64,000 bases of DNA from Lumbricus rubellus (GCA_945859605.1 OX243820.1:27807896-27871895), one strand, 5' to 3'. Positions 45,660-57,980 are shown, numbered from the stretch's first letter. The notes: generated from the sequence alone by a model not told the origin. Made by a program: numbers and translations.

Positions 45660-45728
45660 GAAGTGTTAAATCTCATTAAACAATATTTCCAAGCTCGGAC
45701 AAGGAATCGAGTCTCTTTTCATCCAACT
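45660..45728 (+). other. Putative non-coding 5' exon of gene E
   Basis: Ends at CCAACT|GTAAGTATG. The block TCGAAGTGTT...GGAATCGAGTCTCTTTTC is conserved at 60840-60916 before gene F. The matching acceptor is TTTTCAG ending at 46698. The start is unknown. Confidence 0.5.
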
Positions 45729-46732
45729 GTAAGTATGCGGTGGAAAAAGTTGGCAGGCTCTTTAAACATTGATGTTAAAATGGTAATGAATTCTATATAT
45801 AGCGCCATGTGTTTATGTAAGTATGACATCAAGTCTCCTCGCCACTGGGTTCATCGCTCAGAAGACATTTGGTGGAATATCATTTCTATGCAGTTGATAC
45901 TTTTATAGTTTATGTTGAGTTTCGAAATGAATTGGACACACGCTGAAAGAAGATTCTCTGCTATAAGAATGGCGATCGAGAGAATAATGGAAAGAAAAGG
46001 ACAAGAGGAAGGCCCTATAGCCTACTTGATCACATAGCAGTCTGTTGGACACCGCTTTTGCAGAGTGTCATAATGATGAATGGCCTACTGTAGGCCTATT
46101 TTGATTGAAATATCGATACGAGTGAATAACAATTTCGTTTCTACGGCTCTCATTGTGCTCCTTGAGATGGCGATATTATCCAAAACGATTTTTAAAAGTC
46201 CGCAACCTTTGGGCTGAAGAATTTCTGCCAAAATGTTTATTTCGGTATCTAAAATAATGTTTTGCTGCAATGTAATCGAGTTGTCTTAATGCTGCCAATT
46301 CAATTAATCTCTTCCGCTGCTCCCCAGTGATCGAACGCTCTTTAGGTCTGTTTTGCCCTATTCTGTCCAGAGTGGCTAATCCAAAACATTCATTCTTGTC
46401 ATTCCCACGCATACCTCAGCTCCGTAAAGCAGTATAAAGTCATTTTTGCTGGCTTTCTTCGCTCTTCCTGTGTTTTTTAAATGTATTCAATTCATTTAAG
46501 CTTATAAATTTCATACCTGGGTGGCAGTGGGTTCTGTCTTCCAATGTTTGTCCTTTTCATTGATTTTACAACTGCTGTCCGGTCGGTTGTTTGTTTTCGT
46601 TAAATATTTTTCTTACCAAATAAGCTTCATTATAATTGATCGGCGGGTTGATTTAATGAGGCTTCACTTACTGATTGATAATTTTTTTTTATTTTCAGTG
46701 AAATCTTATTTTGGAAGTCTTAATCAAATGAG

Positions 46733-49700
46733 ATGAGGTCAACTAGCATAGCGTTGATTGCAGTTCTCGTGGTGCTTTTTCCAACAACGGCTCTCTCAAG
46801 TCAGTGATTAGATGGCTTTAATTTGTTAAAAACCAGTTTTAAAAGACATCTGATCTCCTAAAAAAATTTCTATATGCCTACACTTTTGATATGGGTCAGT
46901 GGCGGCCACAGGGGGCTAGGGGACTAAGCCCCCCCCTAAATGGCGCTTAACCCCCCCCCCCCCCCCCCCAGAAAAATGCGAGAAATGTCTGCAACCATAG
47001 GTAGTTGGGTACATAGCGTATGCTGAGTTGCTGACCTGACAAAGAACAAAATCGGGGGGGGGGGGGAAACAAAGCCCAAAACCATTGGACGACTAAAAAG
47101 GTTGTCAGATTTTTTGTCGGGGAAAATGGAATGTTTCCTTGAGTTCAAATGACTAAAACATGGTCGTCCAAAATTTTGGCGAATGAAAACGACGGAAAAT
47201 TTCTGGACCCACTTCAGCTCCAAAAACTGAAGTCTTGGCGCCGCCACTGCGTACGCAACTACGCATATCGCATGAGAATATTTGCCACGTATGAGGCCAT
47301 AATTTATAATTCTATTCGACTATACGGCAAATCAAATTCCAATCATCCAATGTTATCTAATTTACAACATTTAGCATGTGTGCATGTTCATTGTTCAATG
47401 TATACACGTTTCTGTTCAGCGCATCGTTCTGCAAAGAGCAGGTGCTCGATATAATTATTCATAGGCTTATACGGAATTGATTGAGAATTTCGGTAATTCT
47501 AAAAGAGAATGAATGAGTGCTGCTGGTATTTTTGCTGCCGAGGTTGAGCGCCTGAGCTGAAGACTGTCATCTTATATATATATATATATGTATATATATT
47601 ATATAATTATATATGATATTATATATATATGATAGGGCCTATACAATAGTATACATGTATATGGTTCTAGGCCAATTACCCCCGGACAATTATCCCCGTG
47701 CCAATAACCCCAGGACAATTCCCCCCCATGACAATAACTCCAGCTAGCTGAGAGACTACGGTACTGAGTGTTACAGAAAATGATGATTAGTTTTAATGAG
47801 TTTATTCAGCCTAAAACTAAGTCTTTAGGTTAGTGTTAAACGTTCAAAAAATATTTTAAATATTAAATACAGTCAAGTATAAAATCTGTTATAAGCTTAC
47901 GTGTGAAACGTTCAAGAAAACATCTACCTGTTAACTGTTCAAGAAAACATATTAGGCTAAATAAAGTCAAATCTAAAATCGCTTCTAAGCTTACGTGTGA
48001 AACGTTCAGAAAAAATCTACGTTTTAAAGGTTCAACAAAGCATCTACGTGTTTAACGCTAAAGAAAATATTTAAATGTTAGTGATAGTGTACTGAGTTCA
48101 TTTAGGCTAGCTTAAAAAGCAAGGCTATGAGCTACTCCACGAAGATATAGTCGTTGCTTAACACTAGCTTATAGCAAGTTGGAGTTATTGTCAAGGTGGG
48201 GGTAATTGTCCTGTGGTTATTGGTACGGGGGTAATTGTCCGAGGGTTATTGGCACGGGGGACAGATTTCCGGGGGTAATTGTCCGGGGGCAATTGTCCCC
48301 CAGGTAATTGTCCCAGGTAATTGTCCGGGGTAATTGTCCTGGGTAATTGTCCTGTCATCATTATTCCAGCTTATTTATCGCCTCTCTCCAGGATAACAGC
48401 TCGTGAAATCTCTTAAAATATCTAATTTATCTTCCCGCTTGATTTGCAGAATGTCCAGACGTCCCGTGTGATGGTTATCCATTCTGCAACCTAGACTACA
48501 GCCAAGGAGAATGTCCAGTTTGCATCTGCGCTGACCCGGCCTGCATGGTTAGAAACCCTGAATAATTAAAAATGCATCAACTAAAAATCATCTTCCTCAC
48601 GATCATCGTCCTTGTGTATCCCCATTGAAATTTTTTATTCAATTATAAATTCACGTATCACTTTGTCTAATACCAGTCATGTGCAATTTAATTGGTATTG
48701 GTGTTAGTAGAGAATTAACAGTAGTAACAACGAATTAACTCATTTATACAAAACAAATCAAACCAATCTATTTTATTAGTCCGTTTGTAACAGCAACAAG
48801 CACACCGTGTCACCAAGTCAAGAACAAAAATTAGAATAAAACTAGTTCACAAGTAAACCGGAGTAGTGGTGCACAAAGAGACATTAATTTTAAGGAACCC
48901 AGGTCCCGATAGAAACAATTAATTCTCAAACATCTGAAAAGATCTTTCAAGTTTTGACCCATCTTCTGAATATTGCATGATTCCAGTTACTGTGCGTTAT
49001 CCAACGATCCTGCTGTATGAAGCATAAATTGGGTATTAAAATAATACATAAGCCCACACACACTGCATGTACAATTGTAGGGTAGAGTGGGGCAAAAGGC
49101 CCACTTTTCAGGTCAATTGTCATATCTCAAAAAGTTATTACACTATAACTATGAAATATGTGCAGGTAGATACATCATTCATTTTGCTGTATAAAAGTAC
49201 CATAATAATGTCTATCTACAGCATCAGTAATGTGTGGGGATGATTTTCTTTCGACACCCAAAAAGGGCGTCTTGCCCCGTGGGTGGGGTAAAAGGCCCAC
49301 ACGTGTGAGGCAAAAAGCCCATGGGTGGGCGTTTTACCCCGCACTGTGTAACTTTAGTTATAATGCTGAAAAATGAGAACACATAAGATTTATTAGACAG
49401 TCCAATAGGCCTACACATGCACTGAAAGTGACCTAAGCACAGCCGAATACGTGCAGAATGTCCCAGGCCTATTAAAAAATACAAAAACTGTCAATAATGT
49501 CCATTAGATCTCTCGTAGCAAGTCCCAGCTCACAAGACACAGCTCACTCGATAGACTATCACAGCAGCCGCAGCAGTCAGAAGTAAAAAACACTTGGCAA
49601 CAAGAATCAGGTGAATCGAGTAACCAAGATCAGGAATGGACATGCATCATATACCAACTACAGTTATAAAATGCAGTAGGCCTAGTCTAGTCAGACTCGC

Positions 49701-52700
49701 AGTTTGGACAGGTGAAATAGGAATAACCATCTGTGCAAGCCTCGTGTGCCCACTTCGCACACTGTTGGCACTGGACCCATTTCTCACGGGACATGCTGTT
49801 AGCGAAAGGTTCGCCGCATATCAGGCATGGCCATTCCTCGTCTTCACTGCTGGTATCATCGTTTGTCGCTTTGCGCTTCTTACTTCTCACCGCTGCGGTT
49901 TTGGTTTTAGGAAGAAGTTTCGCTCTTTTCTTCCGTCCGGTTGTTGACGTCGAAGGCTGTGGGTCGTCGTTTGAACTGCGTTTCCTTTGTTTCGTTGACT
50001 CCAGGCTCTTAATGAGAGCGGCACTCTTCGCAGCGGCCTTGGAAGCAATGGCGGAAGAACGTGCTTCCGCGACTTTCAACTTGTCTTCCAATTCATTCTT
50101 GTATGGCGATCCTGTTAAAAGCGTTGCAGATTCAGCTTTACGTGTTCGAGAGCGTACACCAGAGATCTTCGGACGAGGTGATATTGCCAATATCAGTCTC
50201 CGAGCTGCAATTGCACACATCCACAAAACCATTTATGTAGAAGGCCAGAGTACATCAAGTTCAATATAAAAAGTAGGCCTATGGCCTACTTAGAAACTTA
50301 AAATTAAAAGGAAAATGTTCACCAGGCCCAAACTTATATTCACTGTGTTTCTCATAATTTAATTCTAACTTGACTAACTACCAATCATCAACTGCATTGA
50401 TGTAAATGTAGGCGCGGGTTCTCGTCACATTCTACTAATAAACGAATACAATAGGCCTAATAATCAAATGGCTAAGCAACACTAAATGTAATAAGTTACC
50501 TACCTCGTTCAGCATCACTCAGTTGAGCAGAAGCCTGTGCATCAGCAGTCACCGGCTGAACGACGGTGGGAGTCGGAGGGACCGACGGTGCATCAGCAGT
50601 CACCGGCTGAACGACGGTGGGAGTCGGAGGGACCGACGGTGCATCAGCAGTCACCGGCTGAACGACGGTGGGAGTCGGAGGGACCGACGGTGCATCAGCA
50701 GTCACCGGCTGAACGACGGTGGGAGTCGGAGGGACCGACGGTGCATCAGCAGTCACCGGCTGAACGACGGTGGGAGTCGGAGGGACCGACGGTGCATCAG
50801 CAGTCACCGGCTGAACGACGGTGGGAGTCGGAGGGACCGACGGTGCATCAGCAGTCACCGGCTGAACGACGGTGGGAGTCGGAGGGACCGACGGTGCATC
50901 AGCAGTCACCGGCTGAACGACGGTGGGAGTCGGAGGGACCGGCAGTGCCTCTTCGGTAACTGTTGCTGCCTGGAAGTCGTCGTCAGTGAACACCTCAGGA
51001 TCGAATGGCCACAGTCCACTGCACTTAAATCCATTGACGGCCTTTTCGGGTGTAGCCGTTCGCAAATATGCAGTGCCAAATATGCCTGCCATGTCGTAGA
51101 ATGAAATACGTTTTCCCGGATGGGAGACCATCCAGGAATCGGCAGCAACATTGTAACCGCTCTTGAGCGACTTGAAATAGCTTCTATCAAGCGGCTGCAT
51201 CTTGTGGGTGGAGTGCGGTGGAAGAGTGAGAAGATGCAGACCATTCTCACGTGCAAAAGTGATAGCGCTCAGAGTCTTGTGGCTGTGATGACCATCAAGT
51301 ATTATAATTTGCGGATTGTCTGTGGATGCACGAGTGAAATCGACAAAATGCTGAAGCCATTTAATGAATAGCTCTGAATCTGTCCATCCGCTTGTACTTG
51401 TGTATCCCACAGATTGTGGTGGTGCACCATTGAGCAGAGCTGGAATCATCCTTTTTCGTGGATAGATGAACATTGGTGGCAAAAATGCACCAATCGCACT
51501 CATTGCGCATATCACTGTAACGGTTGCGCCTCGCTCGCCACTTGTCACTTTACCAACGGTTCTCTGCCCCTTAGTAGCGATGATTTTCCCTGGACGTTGC
51601 ACGTTGGTGATTCCAGTTTCATCCATGTTCCAGATTCTTGATGGTGTGCATGGAACATCAACAAGTAGTTGCCTGTAGACGTCAAAGAATTGCTTGACTT
51701 TAGGTCTGTTGAAAGCCACTGCACGCGATAGATTTGTTCCCTGTGGCGCACGTATTGAAAGATCTGGATATCTTGAGAAGAACCCAGAGAGCCAGTCCTT
51801 CCCAGCCATCTGACTTTTCATACAGAACCTATGATTGATGCCTGCTGCCTCGGCCATGTCAAAAGCAAGACGTCTGACATCTCTTGGAGTGAGACCGTAC
51901 AAAGCCTTTTCCATATATTTTATATGATTGCAAAGTTCAGATTCAAGGGCAACAGATAGTACTGGCGTATGGCATCCCAACTTCAACACACCTGGCATCG
52001 TGGTATGGTGGTCACGATGTCGGCGCAAGGTTCGCGCGGGTATGCCCATCTCCCTACTCGCTTGAATGAGAGGCATGCCCTGACTAAGGGCTTCCAATGC
52101 TGTAGCAAGTCTCTCTTCACCATACTCTCCTCTTTCCGACTTTCGCTTGTAGACACGTACCATGATGTAATCTAAAAACAATTCATTGCAGACTCATTTA
52201 CCATACCCTACCAAAACGATTATCACAATAGCAAGCAAGCGAACAAGAATTTAGCAACAAGCCTACTTTACACGTGGGTCGTTGCGGGGTAAAACGCCCA
52301 CCATGGGCGTTTCACCCCATATAGAGGGTGGGCGTGTTACCCCAAAAGCCCCGATTTATCTAAAATATTTACAGTGTCGTTATCCTGCAATATCGCTAAT
52401 ACATCAAGATATCATTTAAAACGTCGTTGCGAGCTCTGTCTGTCTGCCCATAACTATATCGAATCGCATACCACTTGCTTTCGCAAATCGTCAAACTGTG
52501 AGGTCACAACATTTAGCAAAAGTGTCCAAATAATTAAGAAATGAAATATTTTCACTTACCGCGAACCGAAATAAACAAACTCGATATCAGAAGGTAACTT
52601 CAGATGGCGCCAGCATATTATGTATAATTTTATAGCGCTTAAATACTGCAGAGGCTCTACGAAGGCCCTAGGCGTTTCACCCCACCTAGGCCTTTTGCCC

Positions 52701-52926
52701 CACTCCACCCTACATGGAGCTATTGGTTGGGGGTTTCCCGATGATTAAACAAAACACACAGATTTGACTATTAATAGGACGAAGCAGCACAAAAGGAATT
52801 CTAACCAGTAAAAATTGATAGACCTAATGTCAAAAACTGCTCTGTGTTTTGCAGCTCGAGGGATGTCCTGATGGCCAAGATTGTCTTCCGACCGGCCAAT
52901 GTCGTACTTGTTATGATTGCCAGTAA
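46733..52926 (+). CDS. Gene E: short secreted antistasin-like protein
   Basis: The exons are 46733-46799, 48450-48547 and 52855-52926, in phase, giving 78 residues. The ATG at 46733 is preferred because the one 5 bases upstream meets TGA at once. The signal peptide is MRSTSIALIAVLVVLFPTTA. Exon 2 is an antistasin-like module (C-x4-C-x5-C-x8-C-x2-C-x-C, CPDVPCDG to CPVCICADPACM). Exon 3 is a shortened second module (CPDGQDC, CLPTGQC, CRTCYDC) that runs into TAA at 52924. The usual next donor survives only as the weak GTAAAA at 52923. The family terminal exon persists downstream at 53459 (acceptor GAATGTCTTGCAG) with conserved 3' UTR, so E seems to have lost its last splice. The second intron hosts a complete pogo-like element. 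Confidence 0.65.
46897..47249. mobile_element. hAT-like MITE, CAGTGGCGG ends, gene E intron 1
   Basis: Starts CAGTGGCGGCCAC and ends GGCGCCGCCACTG, with internal GACTAAAAAGGTTGTCAGAT words like the 12.2, 16.5 and 53.8 kb elements and homopolymer C and G tracts. I do not see a target duplication. Confidence 0.6.
47671..48354. mobile_element. Foldback-like element, GGTAATTGTCC arms, gene E intron 1
   Basis: The left arm (47671-47750) alternates CCAATTACCCCCGGACAATT, CCAATAACCCC and GACAATAACTCCAGC. The right arm (48179-48354) is the inverse, GGAGTTATTGTC followed by tandem GGTAATTGTCC/GGTTATTGGCACGG units. The middle has repeated ACGTGTGAAACGTTCA words. Absent from gene F intron 1. Ends are approximate. 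Confidence 0.7.
49687..52163 (-). CDS. pogo-like DDE transposase with C-terminal zinc finger
   Basis: Exon 1 is 52163-50504 and exon 2 is 50204-49687 on the reverse strand, joined in phase (GAG|GTAGGT donor, TTGCAG acceptor), giving 725 residues with no internal stop. An N-terminal helix-turn-helix (about residues 15-50, with PARTLRRHR) and a CENP-B-type region (about 70-165) would bind the element ends. The DDE domain shows WNMDETG (D181), IILDGHHSH (D290) and KMQPLDRSYFKSLK (D326). Residues from about 430 are eight copies of a 17-residue Pro/Thr/Val unit. Exon 2 encodes a lysine-rich stretch and a PHD-like finger, CLICGEPF, WVQCQQCAKWAHEAC, YFTCPNC. PHD-like fingers are known at the C-terminus of some invertebrate pogo-type transposases. 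The first MVRVYK Met is taken as the start. It is probably still, or recently, active. Confidence 0.85.
50537..50945. repeat. 51-bp coding minisatellite in the transposase
   Basis: Eight nearly identical 51-base units (GCATCAGCAGTCACCGGCTG ... on the + strand), each encoding 17 residues with PPTPTVVQPVTADA. The near identity implies recent expansion. All six frames are open, which creates spurious + strand frames. Confidence 0.9.
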
Positions 52927-53458
52927 AACAATTGGTATTCACTTCGATTCATTTTTTTCCTCTAGCATAAAAATTAATTAAAATTATTCATAGCTACGGC
53001 AATGTGCGAAGCAACTTACGCTGATAGTGCTTGCTACAATGGACATCCAGATGGGATGAACAATAATTCTGCCAATTGGGTACCTACAGTAGTAGGCCTA
53101 ATTACTGTTCACAATTATTGCAATTGGTGTGGCATCAGGATGCACAGTTTAACTTGGATGGGCTCTCCTTTAATAATTAGGCTATTTCGTGTAGGCCTAA
53201 CTGGAGTTGGTCTTGTGTCGCGGTTTAGATGTGACCGAGCTTTTGTAATCTCAGGAACACACGAGCAGCAGCATTGATAATTACCGATTGAAGTCAAATT
53301 GTGCCTCGCTGTGACAAACCAGATACTTACGGTTTCTAAAACTGTTCCGCTGCACTATACTAATCCTAACATGGCTAAACTTTACTTTAGGTTTTCCGAG
53401 TTTGCCTGCGTATAATTACTTTCATGCAATGTGAATACATGTTTGAATGTCTTGCAGA

Positions 53459-53620
53459 TGTTCCAGTGTAAGTCGATCCAATCCGATTCAGTTCCAGCGC
53501 AAGCTTAAACCTATAGGCCCTAGAACAGCTGAGAAATTGAACGGACGAACGATGGTTCATAAAGTGGATCGAATTTTAAAAATGAAGCTAGCAGTAAAAA
53601 AAATTGTAGCTTAGTGAAGA
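53459..53620 (+). pseudogene. Relic terminal exon and 3' UTR of gene E
   Basis: Preceded by TGTTTGAATGTCTTGCAG, the acceptor context shared by A, B, C and D. It begins ATGTTCCAGTGTAAG, aligned with gene C's AAGTTCCAATGCCAG, and continues into the family 3' UTR word AACGATGGTTCATAAAGTGG. It would be used only if the weak donor at 52923 is spliced, which puts it in another frame. Confidence 0.5.
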
Positions 53621-53819
53621 CAGTGTAGGCCTACATAGAAAACTAATTATTATAATAGTGGTGTTGTGTGCATTTATCTCAAATAGCCTACCGTAACTAA
53701 TACTATATTTTGACTAATGTGATACTAATGATTTATGCGCAACGGCGTGGAGCTTATTACAAGTAGGCCTATTCCATCAGCAACCTTGTGTAGATTTACT
53801 ATAAGCTTACAGTGGCGGC

Positions 53820-54031
53820 GCCAGGATTTAAGTTTTGGAGGGGCTGAACTTTCGTCGGAAAATTTTCCATTTTCACCGCCCAAATTTCTAATGACCTTTT
53901 TTTAGTCATCGTGCTTCCAATTTTTGGGGGGCTCAGCGTCGAAATTTGACATTTTTACATGGCGAAAAAAACGGATCGTCTATTTTGGGGGGAGCTTAGC
54001 CCCTCTAGCCCTCCCCTGCCGCCGCCACTGT
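53820..54031. mobile_element. hAT-like MITE, CAGTGGCGGCG ends
   Basis: Starts CAGTGGCGGCGCCAGG and ends CTGCCGCCGCCACTG, with internal ATGACCTTTTTTTAGTCATC. Same family as 46897-47249. No target duplication was recognised. Confidence 0.65.
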
Positions 54032-54894
54032 TCCTATAACTGCTTAGTGCTTTCGTGCGATTGAAATAGACTCTAAAGCTAGCAATGCATTATAATATGA
54101 TCTGGTAGAAAATAAACGATCAAAACTTGCGCGACGGCATTTTCGATTCCCGCCTTCATTGTGCGCAGTCAAATTTGCAGGTTAAGCTCAACGCACAATC
54201 ACAGCGGCCCAACGAAATATTATGGTCTTGATCACCTATCAGCAAGAGGAATTCGATTTTTCTTTGTTTGTAAGCAAGTAAATTGTTTATTTATCCAACT
54301 GCATAACCGTAATGTGATTTGCACTGATGCGCCATTTAACCTTGCATTCAAGGGTAGCTTGAAAGTGCCAATTAAGGAGCATCGGACCCATTAAATTTTA
54401 CCAAACAGTAGGCTACAATCCTTCTGAGCTATTTCCAAATGGGTCTTCTTGGGGGCTTCCCCCCTAGCCCCTGATAAACTCCGTCCATGCCGAGGACTGT
54501 TACAGTAGAGCCCAGTCATTCGTAAAGTTCTGGCTGTGCAGGCAACAGCGTTAAATCGATGAATAGAAACTGAAAGTGTTAACTTACAATTAAGTAGCCT
54601 AACTGGTTTGCAGGTAGGTCAGTTCTTCTGACCTCATGACAAACTGGATTCTACACGAGCAGTCTATGCAAACAAGTCAATTTATCATCTACAGAAGTGG
54701 GTGTCAAATGGTAGACTAGGCTGTTCGTTACGATCCTATAGTATAGGTTATGGGCCACGCTTAAAACCCACGTAAAACATGTATCAGTTTCTGTATACTG
54801 CACGACAAAGCTTTCAGCCTGTCAAACCGTCGCAATAACTCATTCATAAAGTCGCAGGTCCTAAAACACTCCGGGCTACAATACATGTATATCG

Positions 54895-55155
54895 CGGGGC
54901 GCGGTGGTCTAGTGGTGGCGTCGTTGCCTTGGAGCCGGAAGGTCCGAGGTTCGAATCCACCTCCCCGCGTAAGGACCTTGGGCAAGTCCTTCACTTACAA
55001 TTGCTCAGCGCTTCGGCGTGAAACTCCGATGCAGTGTCCGCTCTGCATCGGGAGCGCCTCTGAGTAGAGAGAGCTTGAAGGGGCGCTATAACAAGTGCAC
55101 ATACATACATACATACATACATACATACATACATACATACATACATACATACATC
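54895..55155 (+). mobile_element. tRNA-derived SINE with (ACAT)n tail
   Basis: GGGGCGCGGTGGTCTAGTGG start, B box GGTTCGAATCC at 54948-54958, and a body as in the 17684 copy (ACCTTGGGCAAGTCCTTCAC, GGCGTGAAACTCCGATG, CTTGAAGGGGCGCTATA). It ends in a CATA tetramer array, 55098-55155. It looks complete and younger than the other copies. Confidence 0.9.
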
Positions 55156-55344
55156 GCATTTGAAAGCAGTTAATCCAATTCGATTGCATTTGATTAACAT
55201 GACTGGAAACATGCTTCGTAGACAGCAAGACGTTTCAGCCGGACGTCAAACTTGATGTCTTACGGTCTACTTTTATTTTGTACGAGTGGGAATAGCATAA
55301 CATTGGCATTGCAAATTAACCTGGAACATCTAATAGCCCAATCA

Positions 55345-55930
55345 TGGGCGCCCGCACATAGGGGCAAGGGCCTGGAAAACTGAAACTTATTTTTCTAACT
55401 ACTACTTTTGAGTTTTTAACGAATTTCTTCGCATCAAAACACTAATGATACGAACAATACACAGCTACACACAGTGAAAATCAGAAATATATATGTTTAT
55501 AAGTCTCAGTAGATAAAAACATGCTCCTAATTTTCTGCCTTGCATTATAATTATCAACATTTTGTTAAAAGCTGGAACAGTGTAGGCTACATTGGCTGTT
55601 AACCCTCCGGCAGGCGCCCCTGCAAATAGTATTTTTCTATAGATTATGGCTACTTGATTGGAATATCGCTGTCATGCAACCTTTCACAATTGCAGAAAAT
55701 TAAGTATCAATAAAAGAAGTCGCTAGAGAAACACTTGCACCTTGAAAACTGACACTTATTTTTTGTTCACTTATTAATTCATTCAATGGATTTATAATAT
55801 TACAGCGCCACTTCAGGAACCCACTTTTAACATCAACTTTTTAATTTTTTAAAATTTCTTCGCACTAAAGAAACTATTCATTTTAGAGCTGATACACAAA
55901 ATGAAACAGAAAAATTTGCATTAAGAAACC
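55345..55930. mobile_element. Decayed GGGCGCCC-family MITE copies
   Basis: CATGGGCGCCCGCACATAGG at 55345 and later stretches (ACTACTTTTGAGTTTTTAAC, GAAAAATTTGCATTAAGAAAC) match parts of 13849-14208 and 42423-42785. It appears to be two broken copies in tandem. Ends are uncertain. Confidence 0.55.
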
Positions 55931-57854
55931 TCTGCAATCAGAAAATTTAAATCGGTGGCTATAGGTAACTTTAAGGTTTGGTGACATTATATCGGAGCCA
56001 TGTACATTCTAAGGCTGAACACTGCATTCTGTAATTATTGATTCCAATATGTAGCATGTAACATGAATATATTAAGTTCATTCAAATGCTCATAATGTAG
56101 CACAGATACTTTGCGTCGACTGATATGGTTGAGTGACTCCTTCGACGTAATACTTGGAATCGTGATTATCATTATCATAATATAACCATCTTGTGAAACT
56201 TGCTATGTCCAAAAGAACCAAAGTGAAACTTGGTCTCAATTGCAAATGTCACTGCACGCAATTTACCATGCTTTAAACGTACTTTTACTACGTAAAACAT
56301 GTATGGATGCTCCATGATACAGGTCTGCTTACATGAGTTCAACCAAATTCTTCTGAGGGCAATCCCCTCACTCTAACCCATAATAATCACTAATAACAAC
56401 AGTTCCTGACCTGCAGCAGCTCTAGCCAGTCGATTCCTTTCACATTTGTGGCGCCGCAGACCGAAATGAGCATTAAGTCGGAGATTACACATCAGAGATA
56501 TTAGGGAAATAGTATGTTTGTGATTTTTAAATTTTGTTACAAAATTTGACGTAAAAATTTGTTTTTCCTTTAACAAATTTCACTTTTTTTAAAAGACAAG
56601 TTGCTCAGCTATTTTAATGCTCTTTATATGTATATTATTTTTTAAATTAATTAAATTAATTAATTCAATTAAATCACTTATTTTCGTATATCTTCGGTTA
56701 GAATTAAGCTAGAGCAACAATTTTTGTGTCATTTTTATGCCTGCGACAAGGCCTTTGAGATGATGTATCAAACTCAATTTCTTGGAAAATCACCTTAATG
56801 CTCATTTCGGTCTGCGGGCGCCACATTTGTAAAGCTTATTTTGCCATCTTCGATAGTTTAACTAATAATCAATGCTCGAGTTAGAGAATAATTACAATGG
56901 TGACGAGTCCTTTATCTTAAATGCTCTACTTAGTTTTGTTTAATTGTTTTTGCGATGAACAATGCTAAAAGTTTTTGAAGCTTATTAATAGTATGAAACC
57001 GCAACTATGTAAAATTCTTATTACTGCCAAGTGTGGCAAAATTTTTATATGATTAAAGTTTAGTTAGAAATTTTTTATCTCCGAAGCCAGCAACAAATAT
57101 GGACCTACAACTATAGGTATACAGTTTATAATATTATAAGCTGACCATAATCATGAGAAGATAATGAAGTCACATTAGCGAAACCAAACAGAAATAAAGG
57201 TGTTACTTCTATTAACACAACTAAGTTAATGAATTGAGATCTAGCAGAGGCTCATGATAGGATGTCCTCTCTTGTGAAGTCTGTTTACTTTGGGCTCAAG
57301 AAAAGCTTCATGGAGCTGATGAATGTTTCAACAGTTCCGGTTTTTATTAATTTGTTACGTTGGAAATTTATGGAGTACCCGTTAAGGAAACTACACAGAT
57401 GCGCACACGACACTAAACGACGACTCACGTGACTAAAAACTAAGACCATGCAGATCGCCATAGCGATGATAGCGGCCATACTGTCCGAATATCACAGTCC
57501 GCAGGAACGTAAATAGAAAGACAACCTGTTGTGGATTATCAATTTGAAGCAGATAAGACAAAGATTTTGAGGAGAAAATAACACGAGTGAATGCCAAAAT
57601 GCTAGCTATTTACATGTACCTATTCTGGTGAGCATACAATCTCAACATGTAGGCCTACATAGGAATTCTGAAAACGTGGAACAAATCCTAGCACTCTTTT
57701 GAGTGTCGATTATGATTAGATTCTTGAGGTTTTCGTAAAGACGAAGATGACTCTGACCGTTAATTGAGCCTCTGGCATCCTGCATAACATGTTCTACATA
57801 TGAAACAAGCAATTACACAAACCTATTTGCTTCAGAAACAAAGCAAAAAGCGTG

Positions 57855-57980
57855 TGGTAATTGCAAGAGGTGCTCAGAGGAGAACAGGGTGCTATCAAGG
57901 GTGACACCCAAATCACGGACACTGGATGAAAAATGTGACGTCACGGGTACATTGAGGTCAGGCGTGAAAGGTCAACTGTG
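57855..57980 (-). mobile_element. Old LINE reverse-transcriptase scrap, duplicated copy
   Basis: Counterpart of 44935-45070, with the same SSVRDLGVTLDSTL reading on the reverse strand. Confidence 0.65.

Larger units (their letters stand above)
42190..49050. repeat. Segmental duplication, copy carrying gene E
   Basis: Matches about 55930-63060 in order: TCTGCAATCAGAAAATTT (42225), TGGTTGAGTGACTCC (42800), the 43.1-43.4 kb block, 43.9-44.65 kb, 44.7-45.75 kb, the exon 1 region, and exon 2 with the following 450 bases. Differences are mostly insertions on one side or the other. Confidence 0.8.
49080..52710 (-). mobile_element. Complete pogo-like DNA transposon
   Basis: The inverted ends are GGGTAGAGTGGGGCAAAAGG at the left and, reverse-complemented, GGGTGGAGTGGGGCAAAAGG at the right. 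They are flanked by TA (49078-49079 and 52711-52712), the target duplication of the Tc1/mariner/pogo superfamily. Subterminal arrays of GGGGTAAAACGCCCA-like words lie at 49255-49345 and 52275-52355. It carries an uninterrupted two-exon transposase on the reverse strand. Confidence 0.9.

Noticed and set aside
50523..51104. + strand frames of 140 and 193 residues with perfect repeats
   Set aside because: Antisense to the transposase and open only because of its 51-bp repeat.
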